From Aliivibrio sifiae (GTDB lineage Bacteria; Pseudomonadota; Gammaproteobacteria; Enterobacterales; Vibrionaceae): a stretch of DNA of 64,000 nucleotides. Within the stretch, counting starts at the first letter, position 1, and each line of letters opens with the position of its first letter. The notes under the pieces are model-generated. The model was not told the origin of the DNA. It did not search any database and was given only the letters and a program-made list of their open reading frames with translations. This document shows positions 49,354 to 57,798 of this stretch, in pieces. The position numbers and the translations under genes were made by a program. The stretch covers positions 698,257-762,256 of the forward strand of contig NZ_MSCO01000001.1 of NCBI RefSeq assembly GCF_002954705.1. The letters run 5' to 3'.

Positions 49354-50490
49354 TTAACTTTGCTCGTATTGTCCGTTAACAACAGTCGCTTTTACATTGA
49401 AGTCACGATCAAAAATAGCAAGGTTAGCAACCATGTTCTTTTTGATTCGGCCAAGTTTATTATCTACACCAATTGCTTGAGCTGGATATAACGTAGCCAT
49501 ACGTAATGCTTCATTTAAAGCGATTCCAACGTGCTCAACTGTATTCTGAACTGCTTCAATCATAGTCAGAGCTGAGCCGCCTAATGTGCCATTCTCATCA
49601 ACACATTTACCATCCTTGTAATATACTTTCTTACCAACAAAAATAAAGTATTCCATGTCAGCACCTGCAGGAGCTGTGGCATCCGTCACTAATACTAGCT
49701 TTTCTTTCTTTATTTTGTGTGCAATACGGATGTTTGCATAGTCAACATGGAAGCCATCCGCAATGATGCCAGCATAAACATCTGGAGTATCGTAGATAGC
49801 ACCAACAACACCTGGTTCACGACCAACCATTGGCGTCATCGCATTAAATAGGTGAGTTGCGAAAGTAATACCAGATTCAAACCCTTGGCGAGCTTCTGCA
49901 TAGGTAGCGTTCGTATGACCAATTGACACGACAATACCTGCTTTACATAAACGTTCAATATGCTCTGGATCATTTTGTTCTGGAGCAAGCGTTACTTTTG
50001 CAATTAAATCAGCGTTATCACACATAAGTTGAATCATATCTGAATCAGAGTGACGGATATGATCAACGCTATGAATGCCTTTTTTCATTACATTCAGGTA
50101 CGGGCCTTCAAGGTGTAGACCTAAAGATTGGTTTTGATATTTATTGTGGTATTCACGAGCTGCTTCAATAGAAGTACGCATGTCTTCATCTGAAGAGGTA
50201 ATTAAAGTAGGTAAGAAGCTAGTACAACCTGATTTTAGGTTCGCTTCATGCATCGTTTGCATTGTTTCTGCCGTAATTTCATCATTCAACATTACGCCAC
50301 CACAGCCGTTTAGTTGAAGATCAATAAAACCTGGGCTTAGAATTGCGCCATCTAAATCCTTTAGCTCAATACCTTCTGGTAGTTCTGATGTTGGGCAAAC
50401 GGCCTCGATTTCTGTTCCATTAATGATTACAGAATGGTTAACAAGAACATCGTTACCAGTATAAACCTTACAGTTAGTTAGCGCATACAT
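49354..50490 (-). CDS. nagA: N-acetylglucosamine-6-phosphate deacetylase
   Basis: NagA converts GlcNAc-6-P to glucosamine-6-P and acetate, removing the NagC inducer. The ATG at 50490 gives 378 residues (E. coli 382) with AGGA eight bases upstream. Motifs are [35 protein letters not shown] and [10 protein letters not shown] 24-residue extension from 50562 has no family support and would run through an inverted repeat. nagB is not in this window. Confidence 0.97.
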   Translation of the reverse strand: MYALTNCKVYTGNDVLVNHSVIINGTEIEAVCPTSELPEGIELKDLDGAILSPGFIDLQLNGCGGVMLNDEITAETMQTMHEANLKSGCTSFLPTLITSSDEDMRTSIEAAREYHNKYQNQSLGLHLEGPYLNVMKKGIHSVDHIRHSDSDMIQLMCDNADLIAKVTLAPEQNDPEHIERLCKAGIVVSIGHTNATYAEARQGFESGITFATHLFNAMTPMVGREPGVVGAIYDTPDVYAGIIADGFHVDYANIRIAHKIKKEKLVLVTDATAPAGADMEYFIFVGKKVYYKDGKCVDENGTLGGSALTMIEAVQNTVEHVGIALNEALRMATLYPAQAIGVDNKLGRIKKNMVANLAIFDRDFNVKATVVNGQYEQS

Positions 50491-50520
50491 AGCTTGAATC
50501 CTTAAGTTATAATTTATGGT

Positions 50521-50546
50521 ACGAAAAAAATATAAACTTTTTTCGT
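50521..50546. promoter_or_regulatory. Inverted repeat near nagA start, possible NagC site
   Basis: ACGAAAAAA (50521-50529) and TTTTTTCGT (50538-50546) are perfect inverted repeats with an eight-base spacer, 31-56 bases before the nagA ATG. The overlapping TTTTTTCGTTGAAATTT also looks like a ROK-family operator. Which reading, if either, is correct is open. Confidence 0.4.
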
Positions 50547-50630
50547 TGAAATTTTTAAGCAAGTGAAAATAGAACTGCTTACTGAGCGGTACACTCAGTT
50601 ACCTAAATGTTACGTTCAGTAATGACAAAG

Positions 50631-50651
50631 TTTGGTCTTTTATAGACCAAA
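50631..50651. repeat. Inverted repeat TTTGGTCT/AGACCAAA in the nag control region
   Basis: The two eight-base arms are perfectly complementary around TTTAT. It does not resemble NagC or CRP sites. It could be a hairpin in a nagA leader or the operator of another regulator. Confidence 0.5.
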
Positions 50652-50665
50652 TTTTATTCCTGATG

Positions 50666-50688
50666 TTTTATTCTTTCGAATGATAAAA
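50666..50688. promoter_or_regulatory. Candidate NagC operator
   Basis: TTTTATTC-TTTC-GAATGATAAAA is an AT-rich imperfect palindrome with an inner TTC...GAA, the general form of NagC/Mlc operators. Confidence 0.5.
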
Positions 50689-50736
50689 TAAGTTTTATGA
50701 TCTCGCTAGCAAAATACCTTAAATATTCCCTCCACA

Positions 50737-50752
50737 GGTGATAATGATCACA
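50737..50752. promoter_or_regulatory. CRP-cAMP site upstream of nagE
   Basis: GGTGA-TAATGA-TCACA matches the CRP consensus TGTGA-N6-TCACA at nine of ten positions. It lies about 95 bases upstream of the presumed nagE start. Confidence 0.65.
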
Positions 50753-50804
50753 ATTAGCTTGCTTTTAATTTGCGGGGCGAAATTAATCCCTTACACTGAC
50801 CCTG

Positions 50805-50827
50805 TTAATAACGAGTAGCGAAATAAG
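50805..50827 (+). promoter_or_regulatory. Candidate NagC operator overlapping the nagE promoter
   Basis: On the minus strand the half-sites TTATTTCG and CGTTATTA face each other across five bases. The site ends just before the TATAAT at 50830-50835, where a repressor would block RNA polymerase. Confidence 0.5.
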
Positions 50828-50889
50828 TTTATAATGGACAAATTAAGCTATTCAAAAAAATCTAAAATCCTTATAGGGGGAATCTAAAG

Positions 50890-52380
50890 GTGAATATTTT
50901 AGGATATTTTCAAAAAGTAGGTAAAGCACTGATGGTACCAGTTGCTACATTACCTGCAGCAGCAATTTTAATGGGTATTGGTTACTGGATTGACCCAGTG
51001 GCTTGGGGCGGCAACAGTGCACTAGCAGCGTTTTTAATCAAAGCTGGTGCGGCTATCATCGATAACATGTCAGTACTGTTCGCGGTCGGTGTTGCTTATG
51101 GTATGTCTAAAGATAAAGATGGTGCAGCGGCACTTTCTGGTTTTGTTGGTTTCCTTGTTGTAACTACTCTTCTTTCACCAGGAGCGGTAGCTCAAATTCA
51201 AGGTATTGATCCTGCTGCAGTTCCTGCTGCATTTGGTAAAATCAATAACCAATTTGTTGGTATCCTAGTTGGTATCGTATCTGCTGAGATCTACAACCGT
51301 TTCTCTACTGTTGAACTGCATAAAGCACTTGCATTCTTCTCAGGTAAGCGTCTTGTACCTATCTTAACTTCTTTTGCAGGTATTTTAATTGCGTTCGTAC
51401 TTATGTACATCTGGCCTGCAATTTACGGTGGCCTTGTACACTTCGGTGAGTCAATCCAAGGTATGGGTTCTGTTGGTGCTGGTATTTACGCATTCTTCAA
51501 CCGTCTACTTATTCCTGTAGGTCTTCACCATGCACTTAACTCAGTGTTCTGGTTCGACGTTGCTGGTATTAATGATATCCCTAATTTCTTAGGTGGTGCT
51601 CAATCTATCGCTAACGGTACAGCAACAGTTGGTGTTACAGGTATGTACCAAGCTGGTTTCTTCCCAATCATGATGTTTGGTCTACCAGGTGCAGCACTAG
51701 CTATCTACCACACGGCTAAAGTTGAGAACAAAGAAAAAGTTGCATCTATTATGATTGCTGCTGGTTTCGCATCATTCTTTACTGGTGTTACAGAGCCACT
51801 AGAATTCTCATTCATGTTCCTTGCTCCTGCGCTATACGTAGTTCACGCAGCATTAACAGGTATTTCAGTATTCATCGCAGCGTCTATGCAATGGATTGCA
51901 GGTTTCGGCTTCTCAGCAGGTCTAGTAGATATGGTTCTTTCTACTCGTAACCCACTAGCTGTTAACTGGTACATGCTAATTATCCAAGGTATCGTATTCT
52001 TCGCAGTTTACTACTTCGTATTCCGCGCTGTAATCGTTAAGTTTAATCTTAAGACTCCAGGCCGTGAAGACGACGACGAAGAAGAAAGTTCAGTTCGTGG
52101 TTCTAAAGAAACTGGTGAACTAGCTAAGCAATACCTTAAAGCTCTAGGTGGTCACGAAAATCTAGAAAACATCGATGCTTGTATCACTCGTTTACGTCTA
52201 ACTCTTAAAGACACTAGCGTAATTAGCGAGAAACAACTTAAAGCATTAGGTGCAATGGGTGTGGTTAAACTTGGTTCTAACAATGTTCAAGTTATCCTTG
52301 GTCCTCTTGCTGAAATCGTAGCTGGTGAAATGAAAAAAATCCCAGCGTCTGAAGACCTAACAGCAGTTGCATTACCATAA
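50890..52380 (+). CDS. nagE: PTS N-acetylglucosamine transporter subunit IIBC
   Basis: NagE imports and phosphorylates GlcNAc. The 496-residue protein starts at GTG 50890, with AGGGGG about 10 bases upstream. The IIC membrane domain (~1-390, with FFTGVTEPLEFSFMF) is followed by a linker and a IIB domain (~410-485) whose phosphorylated Cys lies in DACITRLRLTL. E. coli NagE is a 648-residue IICBA fusion; here the IIA domain is absent, so the glucose IIA protein (Crr) must donate phosphate. It is divergent from nagA. Confidence 0.95.
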   Translation: MNILGYFQKVGKALMVPVATLPAAAILMGIGYWIDPVAWGGNSALAAFLIKAGAAIIDNMSVLFAVGVAYGMSKDKDGAAALSGFVGFLVVTTLLSPGAVAQIQGIDPAAVPAAFGKINNQFVGILVGIVSAEIYNRFSTVELHKALAFFSGKRLVPILTSFAGILIAFVLMYIWPAIYGGLVHFGESIQGMGSVGAGIYAFFNRLLIPVGLHHALNSVFWFDVAGINDIPNFLGGAQSIANGTATVGVTGMYQAGFFPIMMFGLPGAALAIYHTAKVENKEKVASIMIAAGFASFFTGVTEPLEFSFMFLAPALYVVHAALTGISVFIAASMQWIAGFGFSAGLVDMVLSTRNPLAVNWYMLIIQGIVFFAVYYFVFRAVIVKFNLKTPGREDDDEEESSVRGSKETGELAKQYLKALGGHENLENIDACITRLRLTLKDTSVISEKQLKALGAMGVVKLGSNNVQVILGPLAEIVAGEMKKIPASEDLTAVALP

Positions 52381-52407
52381 TTATTGAGTAAATTAACTCA
52401 AATTAAT

Positions 52408-52437
52408 AAGCCGCTCTAATTAGAGCGGCTTTTTTTA
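52408..52437 (+). terminator. Terminator of nagE
   Basis: AAGCCGCTCTAATTAGAGCGGCTT is a fully self-complementary stem followed by TTTTTATGG. Confidence 0.9.
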
Positions 52438-52549
52438 TGGAAATAAAGCAACTATTTGATTCTATATATTGAGTATTGGTCCATAATTGTGGATCATAGG
52501 GAGATATGAACAATCTGTTCTTTCTACTAATACCAATGAGGTGCTTTAG

Positions 52550-54208
52550 ATGAGTGAAACTGAAACTCGTCCTACCAACTTTATCCGTCAAATTATTGAT
52601 GAAGACCTAAAGTCAGGTAAACATTCCAGTGTCCATACTCGTTTCCCGCCAGAGCCAAACGGTTATCTGCATATCGGACACGCAAAATCTATCTGTTTGA
52701 ATTTTGGTATTGCTCAAGATTATCAGGGACAGTGTAATCTACGTTTTGATGATACTAACCCTGAAAAAGAAGATATTGAATACGTTGAATCAATCAAAAA
52801 TGACGTTAAATGGTTAGGTTTTGATTGGAGTGGTGATATTCATTATTCTTCAAACTATTTCGATAAACTGTACGGTTACGCAGTTGAACTGATTGAAAAA
52901 GGCTTAGCTTATGTTGATGAGCTAACGTCGGATCAAATTCGCGAATACCGTGGTTCACTTAAAGAGCCAGGCAAAAACAGCCCTTACCGTGATCGTAGCA
53001 TTGAAGATAACCTTGCGCTATTTGAACAAATGCGTGATGGTAAATTCAAAGAAGGGACAATTTGTCTCCGTGCAAAAATCGACATGGCTTCTTCTTTTAT
53101 CGTAATGCGTGATCCAGTAATTTATCGTATTCGTTTCGCTTCTCATCACCAAACTGGTGATAAGTGGTGTATCTACCCAATGTACGATTTTACACACTGT
53201 ATTTCGGATGCGTTGGAAGGTATTACACATTCTATTTGTACATTAGAATTCCAAGATAACCGTCGTTTATACGATTGGGTGTTGGAAAATATTACGATTG
53301 ACTGTCAACCGCATCAATATGAGTTCAGCCGTCTAAATTTAGAATACACTATCATGTCTAAGCGTAAGCTTAATGAGCTTGTGACTGAGAAGTTGGTAAA
53401 TGGTTGGGATGATCCACGTATGCCTACTGTTTCTGGTTTACGTCGTCGTGGCTTTACTGCTGGCTCTATTCGTGAATTCTGTAAACGTATTGGTGTGACT
53501 AAGCAAGAAAACATGATCGAGTTTGGTTCATTAGAATCTTGTATTCGTGATGACTTAAATGAAAATGCACCTCGTGCAATGGCGGTTCTTGAACCTGTTA
53601 AAATCGTAATTGAAAACTACGAAGAAGGTAAAGTTGAGACACTTAGCGTAGCTAATCATCCTAACAAACCTGAAATGGGTAAGCGCGATGTACCATTTAC
53701 TCGTGAAGTATACATTGAACAAGATGACTTCCGTGAAGAAGCAAACAAAAAGTACAAGCGTTTGGTTCTTGGTAAAGAAGTTCGTCTACGTGGTGCTTAT
53801 GTTATTCAAGCAGACCGCATTGAAAAAGACGAAGCGGGTAACATTACCACTATTTTCTGTAGCTATGATGCAGAAACACTAGGTAAAAACCCAGCAGATG
53901 GTCGTAAAGTTAAAGGTGTTATTCACTGGGTATCTGCAGATAAAGCTGTTCCTGCTGAGATCCGTTTATACGATCGTCTATTTACAGTGCCAAATCCAGC
54001 AGCTTTAGAAGATTTCTCAGAGAGTATTAACCCTGAGTCATTGATTGTTAAAAATGGTTTTGTAGAACCAAGTTTAGCAACAGCAGAAGCAGAAGCAGGT
54101 TACCAGTTTGAGCGTACAGGTTATTTCTGTATTGATAACAAAGACTCTACACCAGGGGCTCTTGTATTCAACCGTACTGTAGGATTACGTGATACTTGGG
54201 AAGGTTAA
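52550..54208 (+). CDS. glnS: Glutaminyl-tRNA synthetase
   Basis: GlnRS charges tRNA-Gln. The 552-residue length is that of E. coli (554). Class I motifs are present: HIGH within [12 protein letters not shown] and MSK within [10 protein letters not shown]. The C-terminal beta-barrel anticodon-binding domains follow ([21 protein letters not shown]). GAGG lies before the ATG. glnS-fur-fldA neighbourhood resembles E. coli, except that here fur is convergent with glnS and a DUF4442 gene intervenes. Confidence 0.98.
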   Translation: MSETETRPTNFIRQIIDEDLKSGKHSSVHTRFPPEPNGYLHIGHAKSICLNFGIAQDYQGQCNLRFDDTNPEKEDIEYVESIKNDVKWLGFDWSGDIHYSSNYFDKLYGYAVELIEKGLAYVDELTSDQIREYRGSLKEPGKNSPYRDRSIEDNLALFEQMRDGKFKEGTICLRAKIDMASSFIVMRDPVIYRIRFASHHQTGDKWCIYPMYDFTHCISDALEGITHSICTLEFQDNRRLYDWVLENITIDCQPHQYEFSRLNLEYTIMSKRKLNELVTEKLVNGWDDPRMPTVSGLRRRGFTAGSIREFCKRIGVTKQENMIEFGSLESCIRDDLNENAPRAMAVLEPVKIVIENYEEGKVETLSVANHPNKPEMGKRDVPFTREVYIEQDDFREEANKKYKRLVLGKEVRLRGAYVIQADRIEKDEAGNITTIFCSYDAETLGKNPADGRKVKGVIHWVSADKAVPAEIRLYDRLFTVPNPAALEDFSESINPESLIVKNGFVEPSLATAEAEAGYQFERTGYFCIDNKDSTPGALVFNRTVGLRDTWEG

Positions 54209-54239
54209 TCCTGACTAAGAGTTCAAATAATCGATAATA

Positions 54240-54268
54240 AAAAACCAGCAGAAATGCTGGTTTTTTTA
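54240..54268. terminator. Bidirectional terminator between glnS and fur
   Basis: AAAAACCAGCA/TGCTGGTTTTT with loop GAAA, between convergent genes. Confidence 0.9.
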
Positions 54269-54293
54269 TAACTAAAATTTATGGTATTGACGA

Positions 54294-54737
54294 TTAACCG
54301 TTATGAGCGTCATCATTATCAATGCAGTCACCAGTAATGCAGTGGCCGTATAGATATAAACTGTGGTTTGTTAATCGAACATTGTATTTTTTAGCGATCT
54401 CTTTTTGACGTTCTTCAATCATTTCATCAGAGAATTCAATTACTTTGCCGCAATCTAAACAAACAAGATGATCATGGTGGTGCTGAGTTGCTAGTTCAAA
54501 AACAGATTTACCGCCTTCAAAATGGTGACGGGTCACAATGCCAGCATCATCAAATTGGTTTAATACACGGTATACGGTAGCAAGACCAATTTCTTCACCA
54601 ATATCGATTAATTTTTTATATAAATCTTCTGCACTGATGTGTTGGCAATCTGGTTGTTGCAACACCTCTAAAATTTTCAGGCGTGGAAGAGTAACCTTTA
54701 AACCGGCTTTTTTTAGTGCTTGGTTGTTATCTGACAT
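54294..54737 (-). CDS. fur: Ferric uptake regulator Fur
   Basis: Fur represses iron-uptake genes when loaded with Fe(II). The ATG at 54737 gives 147 residues, starting MSDNNQALKKAGLKVTLPRL, with AGGA seven bases upstream; a longer frame adds seven residues without support. The winged helix (residues ~1-80) precedes the metal sites HHHDHLVCLDCG and the C-terminal CITGDC. TATAAT on the minus strand at 54794-54799 may be its -10 box; I saw no convincing Fur box of its own. Confidence 0.97.
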   Translation of the reverse strand: MSDNNQALKKAGLKVTLPRLKILEVLQQPDCQHISAEDLYKKLIDIGEEIGLATVYRVLNQFDDAGIVTRHHFEGGKSVFELATQHHHDHLVCLDCGKVIEFSDEMIEERQKEIAKKYNVRLTNHSLYLYGHCITGDCIDNDDAHNG

Positions 54738-54917
54738 CGACTTTTCCTGTATTGACATTCTGCATCGATTTTTTGTGCAGTTTTAATAAGTTAATTATAG
54801 GGAACATTCAATCGAGTTGATACCTTATCTGCACGATCTCTTACAAAAAAATAGATGTTGATCTTTTGTTAATAAAACTATTATCATGAGGTCAGACCAG
54901 AATCAAGGATGATAAAT

Positions 54918-55382
54918 ATGTATAAATACTTTACCCCAAAAATAGTCAGAAGGGCATTGAATATTTGGCCTCCATTTTGGGGCGCTGGGATCTCTATCCA
55001 AAAAATTGCACCAGACTTTCAAGAAGTGCGAGTGATATTAAAAGATCGATTTTGGAATCGCAATGCGAATAGAAGCCAATATGGAGGCAGTATCTTTTCT
55101 ATGACAGATCCCGTATTTTCGCTAATGTTAATGGGGATCTTGAGAGAAGAGTATTTCGTCTGGGATAAGCAGTCTGAAATAGATTTTATTTCCCCTGGAA
55201 CTAGTGATTTGAATGCACACTTTTCTATCTCAAACGAAAAAATTCAAGAAATTAAGCAGCTTACTGAAGGTGGGGATAAGTGTTTTCCAAAATTTGAAGT
55301 GTATATTTATGATAAAAAAGGGAAGGTCGTTGCGAGGGTGAATAGAACATTATATGTGAGGAAGAAACCAGAGTTTAGATGA
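54918..55382 (+). CDS. DUF4442 hotdog-fold protein
   Basis: This 154-residue protein fits the DUF4442 family, related to hotdog-fold thioesterases. Key regions are RRALNIWPPFWGAGISIQKI near the start and FWNRNANRSQYGGSIFSMTD, where hotdog thioesterases carry their central helix. No enzymatic activity is established for this group. AAGGA stands eight bases before the ATG at 54918; an ATG three codons earlier has none. It sits between fur and fldA on the opposite strand and interrupts an otherwise conserved fldA-fur pair. Confidence 0.8.
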   Translation: MYKYFTPKIVRRALNIWPPFWGAGISIQKIAPDFQEVRVILKDRFWNRNANRSQYGGSIFSMTDPVFSLMLMGILREEYFVWDKQSEIDFISPGTSDLNAHFSISNEKIQEIKQLTEGGDKCFPKFEVYIYDKKGKVVARVNRTLYVRKKPEFR

Positions 55383-55426
55383 TGCTCTCTACTCTCTTAA
55401 TTTAAGAGATAAGTAAAGAGCATCAT
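55379..55426. terminator. Long nested palindrome between convergent DUF4442 and fldA genes
   Basis: ATGATGCTCT (55379-55388) pairs perfectly with AGAGCATCAT (55417-55426). Inside it, CTCTTAA and TTAAGAG form a second stem. It includes the DUF4442 stop codon and ends ten bases before the fldA stop codon. No T-run follows, so it may be a 3'-end stabiliser as much as a terminator. Confidence 0.6.
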
Positions 55427-55435
55427 GAATCAAAA

Positions 55436-55963
55436 TTAGTCTTCTAATTCTGCAAGGCACATTTCTTCATGGATTTGTTTAACCCATGCAGTTACGCGCT
55501 CTTCTGTAAGCTCTGGTTGACGATCTTCATCAATACAAAGACCTACAAAGTTATTTTCATCAACGAGTGCTTTAGAAGCTTCAAATTCATAGCCTTCAGT
55601 TGGCCAGTAGCCAATAACTGTGCCGCCTTTAGCTTCAACGATATCACGGATGTTACCCATCGCATCACAGAAGTATTCAGCGTAATCTTCTTGATCACCA
55701 CAGCCAAAGATGGCAACAAGCTTAGTCGAAAAATCAATGCCTTCTAATTCTGGGAAGAAATCATCCCAATCACATTGAGCTTCACCGTAGTACCATGTAG
55801 GGATACCTAAAAGAAGAAGATCGAAGTTATCGATATCTTCTTTGCTGCTTTTTGCAATGTCTTGAACATGAACGAGCTTTTTACCAAGCTGTTTTTGAAT
55901 CATCTTGCCAATAGCTTCAGTATTACCTGTGTCGCTACCAAAGAAGAGTCCTACACTTGCCAT
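55436..55963 (-). CDS. fldA: Flavodoxin FldA
   Basis: FldA is the long-chain FMN electron carrier used for methionine synthase, IspG/IspH and radical-SAM activation. The 175-residue protein starts MASVGLFFGSDTGNTEAIGK with the phosphate-binding GSDTGNT loop. GIPTWYYGEAQCDWDDF and GCGDQEDYAEYFCDAMG form the isoalloxazine site. The fldA-fur order is that of E. coli, with a DUF4442 gene between them here. The DUF2788 gene is 58 bases upstream. Confidence 0.97.
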   Translation of the reverse strand: MASVGLFFGSDTGNTEAIGKMIQKQLGKKLVHVQDIAKSSKEDIDNFDLLLLGIPTWYYGEAQCDWDDFFPELEGIDFSTKLVAIFGCGDQEDYAEYFCDAMGNIRDIVEAKGGTVIGYWPTEGYEFEASKALVDENNFVGLCIDEDRQPELTEERVTAWVKQIHEEMCLAELED

Positions 55964-56021
55964 ATGATGAATACCTGTATTTGTCTGTATTAATTAAAAA
56001 TAGATGTTATTAGATCAGTGA

Positions 56022-56243
56022 TTAGCCTAGACCTGCACCTTCCCAGCTTAGCTGAATAATCCCTTTAGCAATGAAACCTGTACATCCTAAAAAGAGTACT
56101 AGCCAAACAATTTTTCGGCCAAAAGCAGGTACGTTTGCTTGCTTTAAGACATCTTTAATAGCCATACCGATAAAAAAGAATATCGAGGCAAACAATAAAT
56201 CTAAACCAATAGATTCAATGAGATCAAAATGTTCATATAGCAT
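56022..56243 (-). CDS. DUF2788 small membrane protein
   Basis: This 73-residue protein has two hydrophobic helices (LDLLFASIFFFIGMAI and RKIVWLVLFLGCTGFIAKGI) joined by a short basic loop (KDVLKQANVPAFGRK). It belongs to DUF2788, found mainly in vibrios and relatives between ybfF and fldA. Its function is unknown. AAGG lies nine bases before the ATG. It may be co-transcribed with fldA. Confidence 0.8.
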   Translation of the reverse strand: MLYEHFDLIESIGLDLLFASIFFFIGMAIKDVLKQANVPAFGRKIVWLVLFLGCTGFIAKGIIQLSWEGAGLG

Positions 56244-56330
56244 GAATTAGCCTTATCTTAGGTAAGTGACCTAAATCTGAACGAATAATTTGGCAAAACT
56301 ATATCATAGCTTTGACATTGTTGGTATGGA

Positions 56331-57107
56331 TTATCTATTACCAACTTTGGCTAAAAATCGACTTATGACCCGATAAATGACTTCAGGCTTTTCTGCATGG
56401 AGCCAATGACCTGTGCCATTTACAATATGTGCTTTAGCTTTTGGAAATTGCAGCATAATTTCTTTTTGATGTGAAGCTTGGATGTAATCGGAGTTTTCCC
56501 CTTTTATAAACAGAACATCTCCCGTAAATGGTGAGATTGGCTCCCAACCTATAATATGATGATAATTGTTTAATAATGCTGGGACATTAAAGCGTAAATT
56601 TAAGTGTTCGTTTTCTTTATATAATGACTTGCTTAGAAATTGTCGTACACCAGGGTCTACGATTGACGTTGCAAGTAATTGGTTTGCTTCTTTTCGAGTT
56701 GTTGGCGGAGTATCTATAATGCGTTGAAGACCTGAAAAAACAGCATCGTGTCTATGTTCAGGATAAGCAACTGGAGCCATGTCTAAAACAACTAATGAAG
56801 AGACGATTTCTGGTTTTTGACCAGATATTGCCATGACAACTTTACCTCCCATTGAGTGGCCAATGAGATGCGCAGATGAAATCGATAAGTGTTCAAGAAG
56901 CGTTATAATATCAAATGCGAGCGTTTGATAATTATGATCTTCTGAATGAAAAGAATGGCCATGATTTCGAAGATCAATACTGATCACTCGATAAGATGAT
57001 TCTAATTGGCGTGCTAGAAGACCTAGATTATCTAAATTCCCAAATAAGCCATGAATTAGGATCAAAGGATCCCCATTTCCTTGTTCTTTATAGTTAAGTA
57101 GCTTCAT
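56331..57107 (-). CDS. ybfF: Alpha/beta-hydrolase esterase YbfF
   Basis: This 258-residue alpha/beta hydrolase has the oxyanion HG motif (LIHGLFGNLDNLG), the nucleophile elbow GHSMGG (Ser ~residue 89), an Asp in the middle region and the catalytic His in GTGHWLHAEKP. E. coli YbfF is an esterase active on acyl-CoA and short esters. It is divergent from seqA, as in E. coli. The ribosome-binding site is weak. Confidence 0.92.
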   Translation of the reverse strand: MKLLNYKEQGNGDPLILIHGLFGNLDNLGLLARQLESSYRVISIDLRNHGHSFHSEDHNYQTLAFDIITLLEHLSISSAHLIGHSMGGKVVMAISGQKPEIVSSLVVLDMAPVAYPEHRHDAVFSGLQRIIDTPPTTRKEANQLLATSIVDPGVRQFLSKSLYKENEHLNLRFNVPALLNNYHHIIGWEPISPFTGDVLFIKGENSDYIQASHQKEIMLQFPKAKAHIVNGTGHWLHAEKPEVIYRVISRFLAKVGNR

Positions 57108-57141
57108 TTTTCTGCGTTGTGTTAGGTTTGTCGTAGAGTAT

Positions 57142-57166
57142 CACGATTATACAATGTATAATCGTG
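57142..57166. promoter_or_regulatory. Palindrome with TATAAT on both strands between ybfF and seqA
   Basis: CACGATTATAC (57142-57152) and GTATAATCGTG (57156-57166) are perfect inverted repeats with spacer AAT. Each arm carries TATAAT: plus strand at 57157-57162 pointing to seqA, minus strand at 57146-57151 pointing to ybfF. The -35 regions are weak on both sides. It may be a divergent promoter core, an operator, or both. Confidence 0.6.
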
Positions 57167-57201
57167 CCTTCATAAATAGATTATAGAATACGAACCATAT
57201 A

Positions 57202-57750
57202 ATGAAGACAATTGAAGTAGACGAAGAACTATACCGCTTTATTGCGAGCCAAACTCAACACATCGGTGAAAGTGCCTCTGATATTTTACGTCGTCTCTTA
57301 ATGCAGTCATCACCTTTAGACTCTGTTATTTCTGTTTCAACACCTGTTGAAGTTCAGAAAAAGGGCATAGTAGTCAGTAAAGATGCTGGTAAAGAGGCAT
57401 CTGTAGATCGCGTTAAAGCGGTACGTACCTTATTAATCTCTGATGAATTTTCCGCATTAGATAAAGCGATTGATCGTTTTTTAACTGTGCTATCAGAATT
57501 ATATAAAATTGACTCAAAGGCGTTCTCTGAAGCGACTGAAGTAAAAGGAAGAACTCGAGTTTATTTTGCAGACAATCAAGAAACGTTGATTGCAAGTGGT
57601 AAAACAACCAAGCCCCGTGAAATTAACGGCACTCCATTTTGGGTTATCACTAATACAAATACTAATCGCAAGCGCCACATGGTTGAGTTGTTGATGGAGC
57701 GTATGGGTTTCCATCATGATTTGACAGAAAAAGTGTGCGCGGCGATTTAA
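57202..57750 (+). CDS. seqA: Replication-initiation negative modulator SeqA
   Basis: SeqA binds hemimethylated GATC sites and sequesters oriC after initiation. The 182-residue protein starts MKTIEVDEELYRFIASQTQH, the oligomerisation domain with GESASDILRRLL. A variable linker follows, then the DNA-binding domain (~115-182; RTRVYFADNQETLIASGKTT, KPREINGTPFWVITNTNT). pgm follows, as in E. coli. Confidence 0.97.
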   Translation: MKTIEVDEELYRFIASQTQHIGESASDILRRLLMQSSPLDSVISVSTPVEVQKKGIVVSKDAGKEASVDRVKAVRTLLISDEFSALDKAIDRFLTVLSELYKIDSKAFSEATEVKGRTRVYFADNQETLIASGKTTKPREINGTPFWVITNTNTNRKRHMVELLMERMGFHHDLTEKVCAAI

Positions 57751-57798
57751 TTTTTTGAGTTACAGCTCAAAATATAATTTGTCACAAGGAATCGTCAA

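Larger units (their letters stand above)
50491..50889. other. nagA/nagE divergent control region
   Basis: The 399-base gap holds AT-rich operator-like palindromes at 50521-50546, 50666-50688 and 50805-50827, two further inverted repeats at 50581-50599 and 50631-50651, a CRP site at 50737-50752 and a TATAAT at 50830-50835 for nagE. I see no ORF. Joint control of nagAC and nagE by NagC looping and CRP-cAMP, as in E. coli nagE-nagB, is likely. Confidence 0.65.

Noticed and set aside
54800-54908. Fur box in front of fur or the DUF4442 gene
   Set aside because: Only short GATAAT-like fragments are present; no 19-base match close to the consensus is visible.
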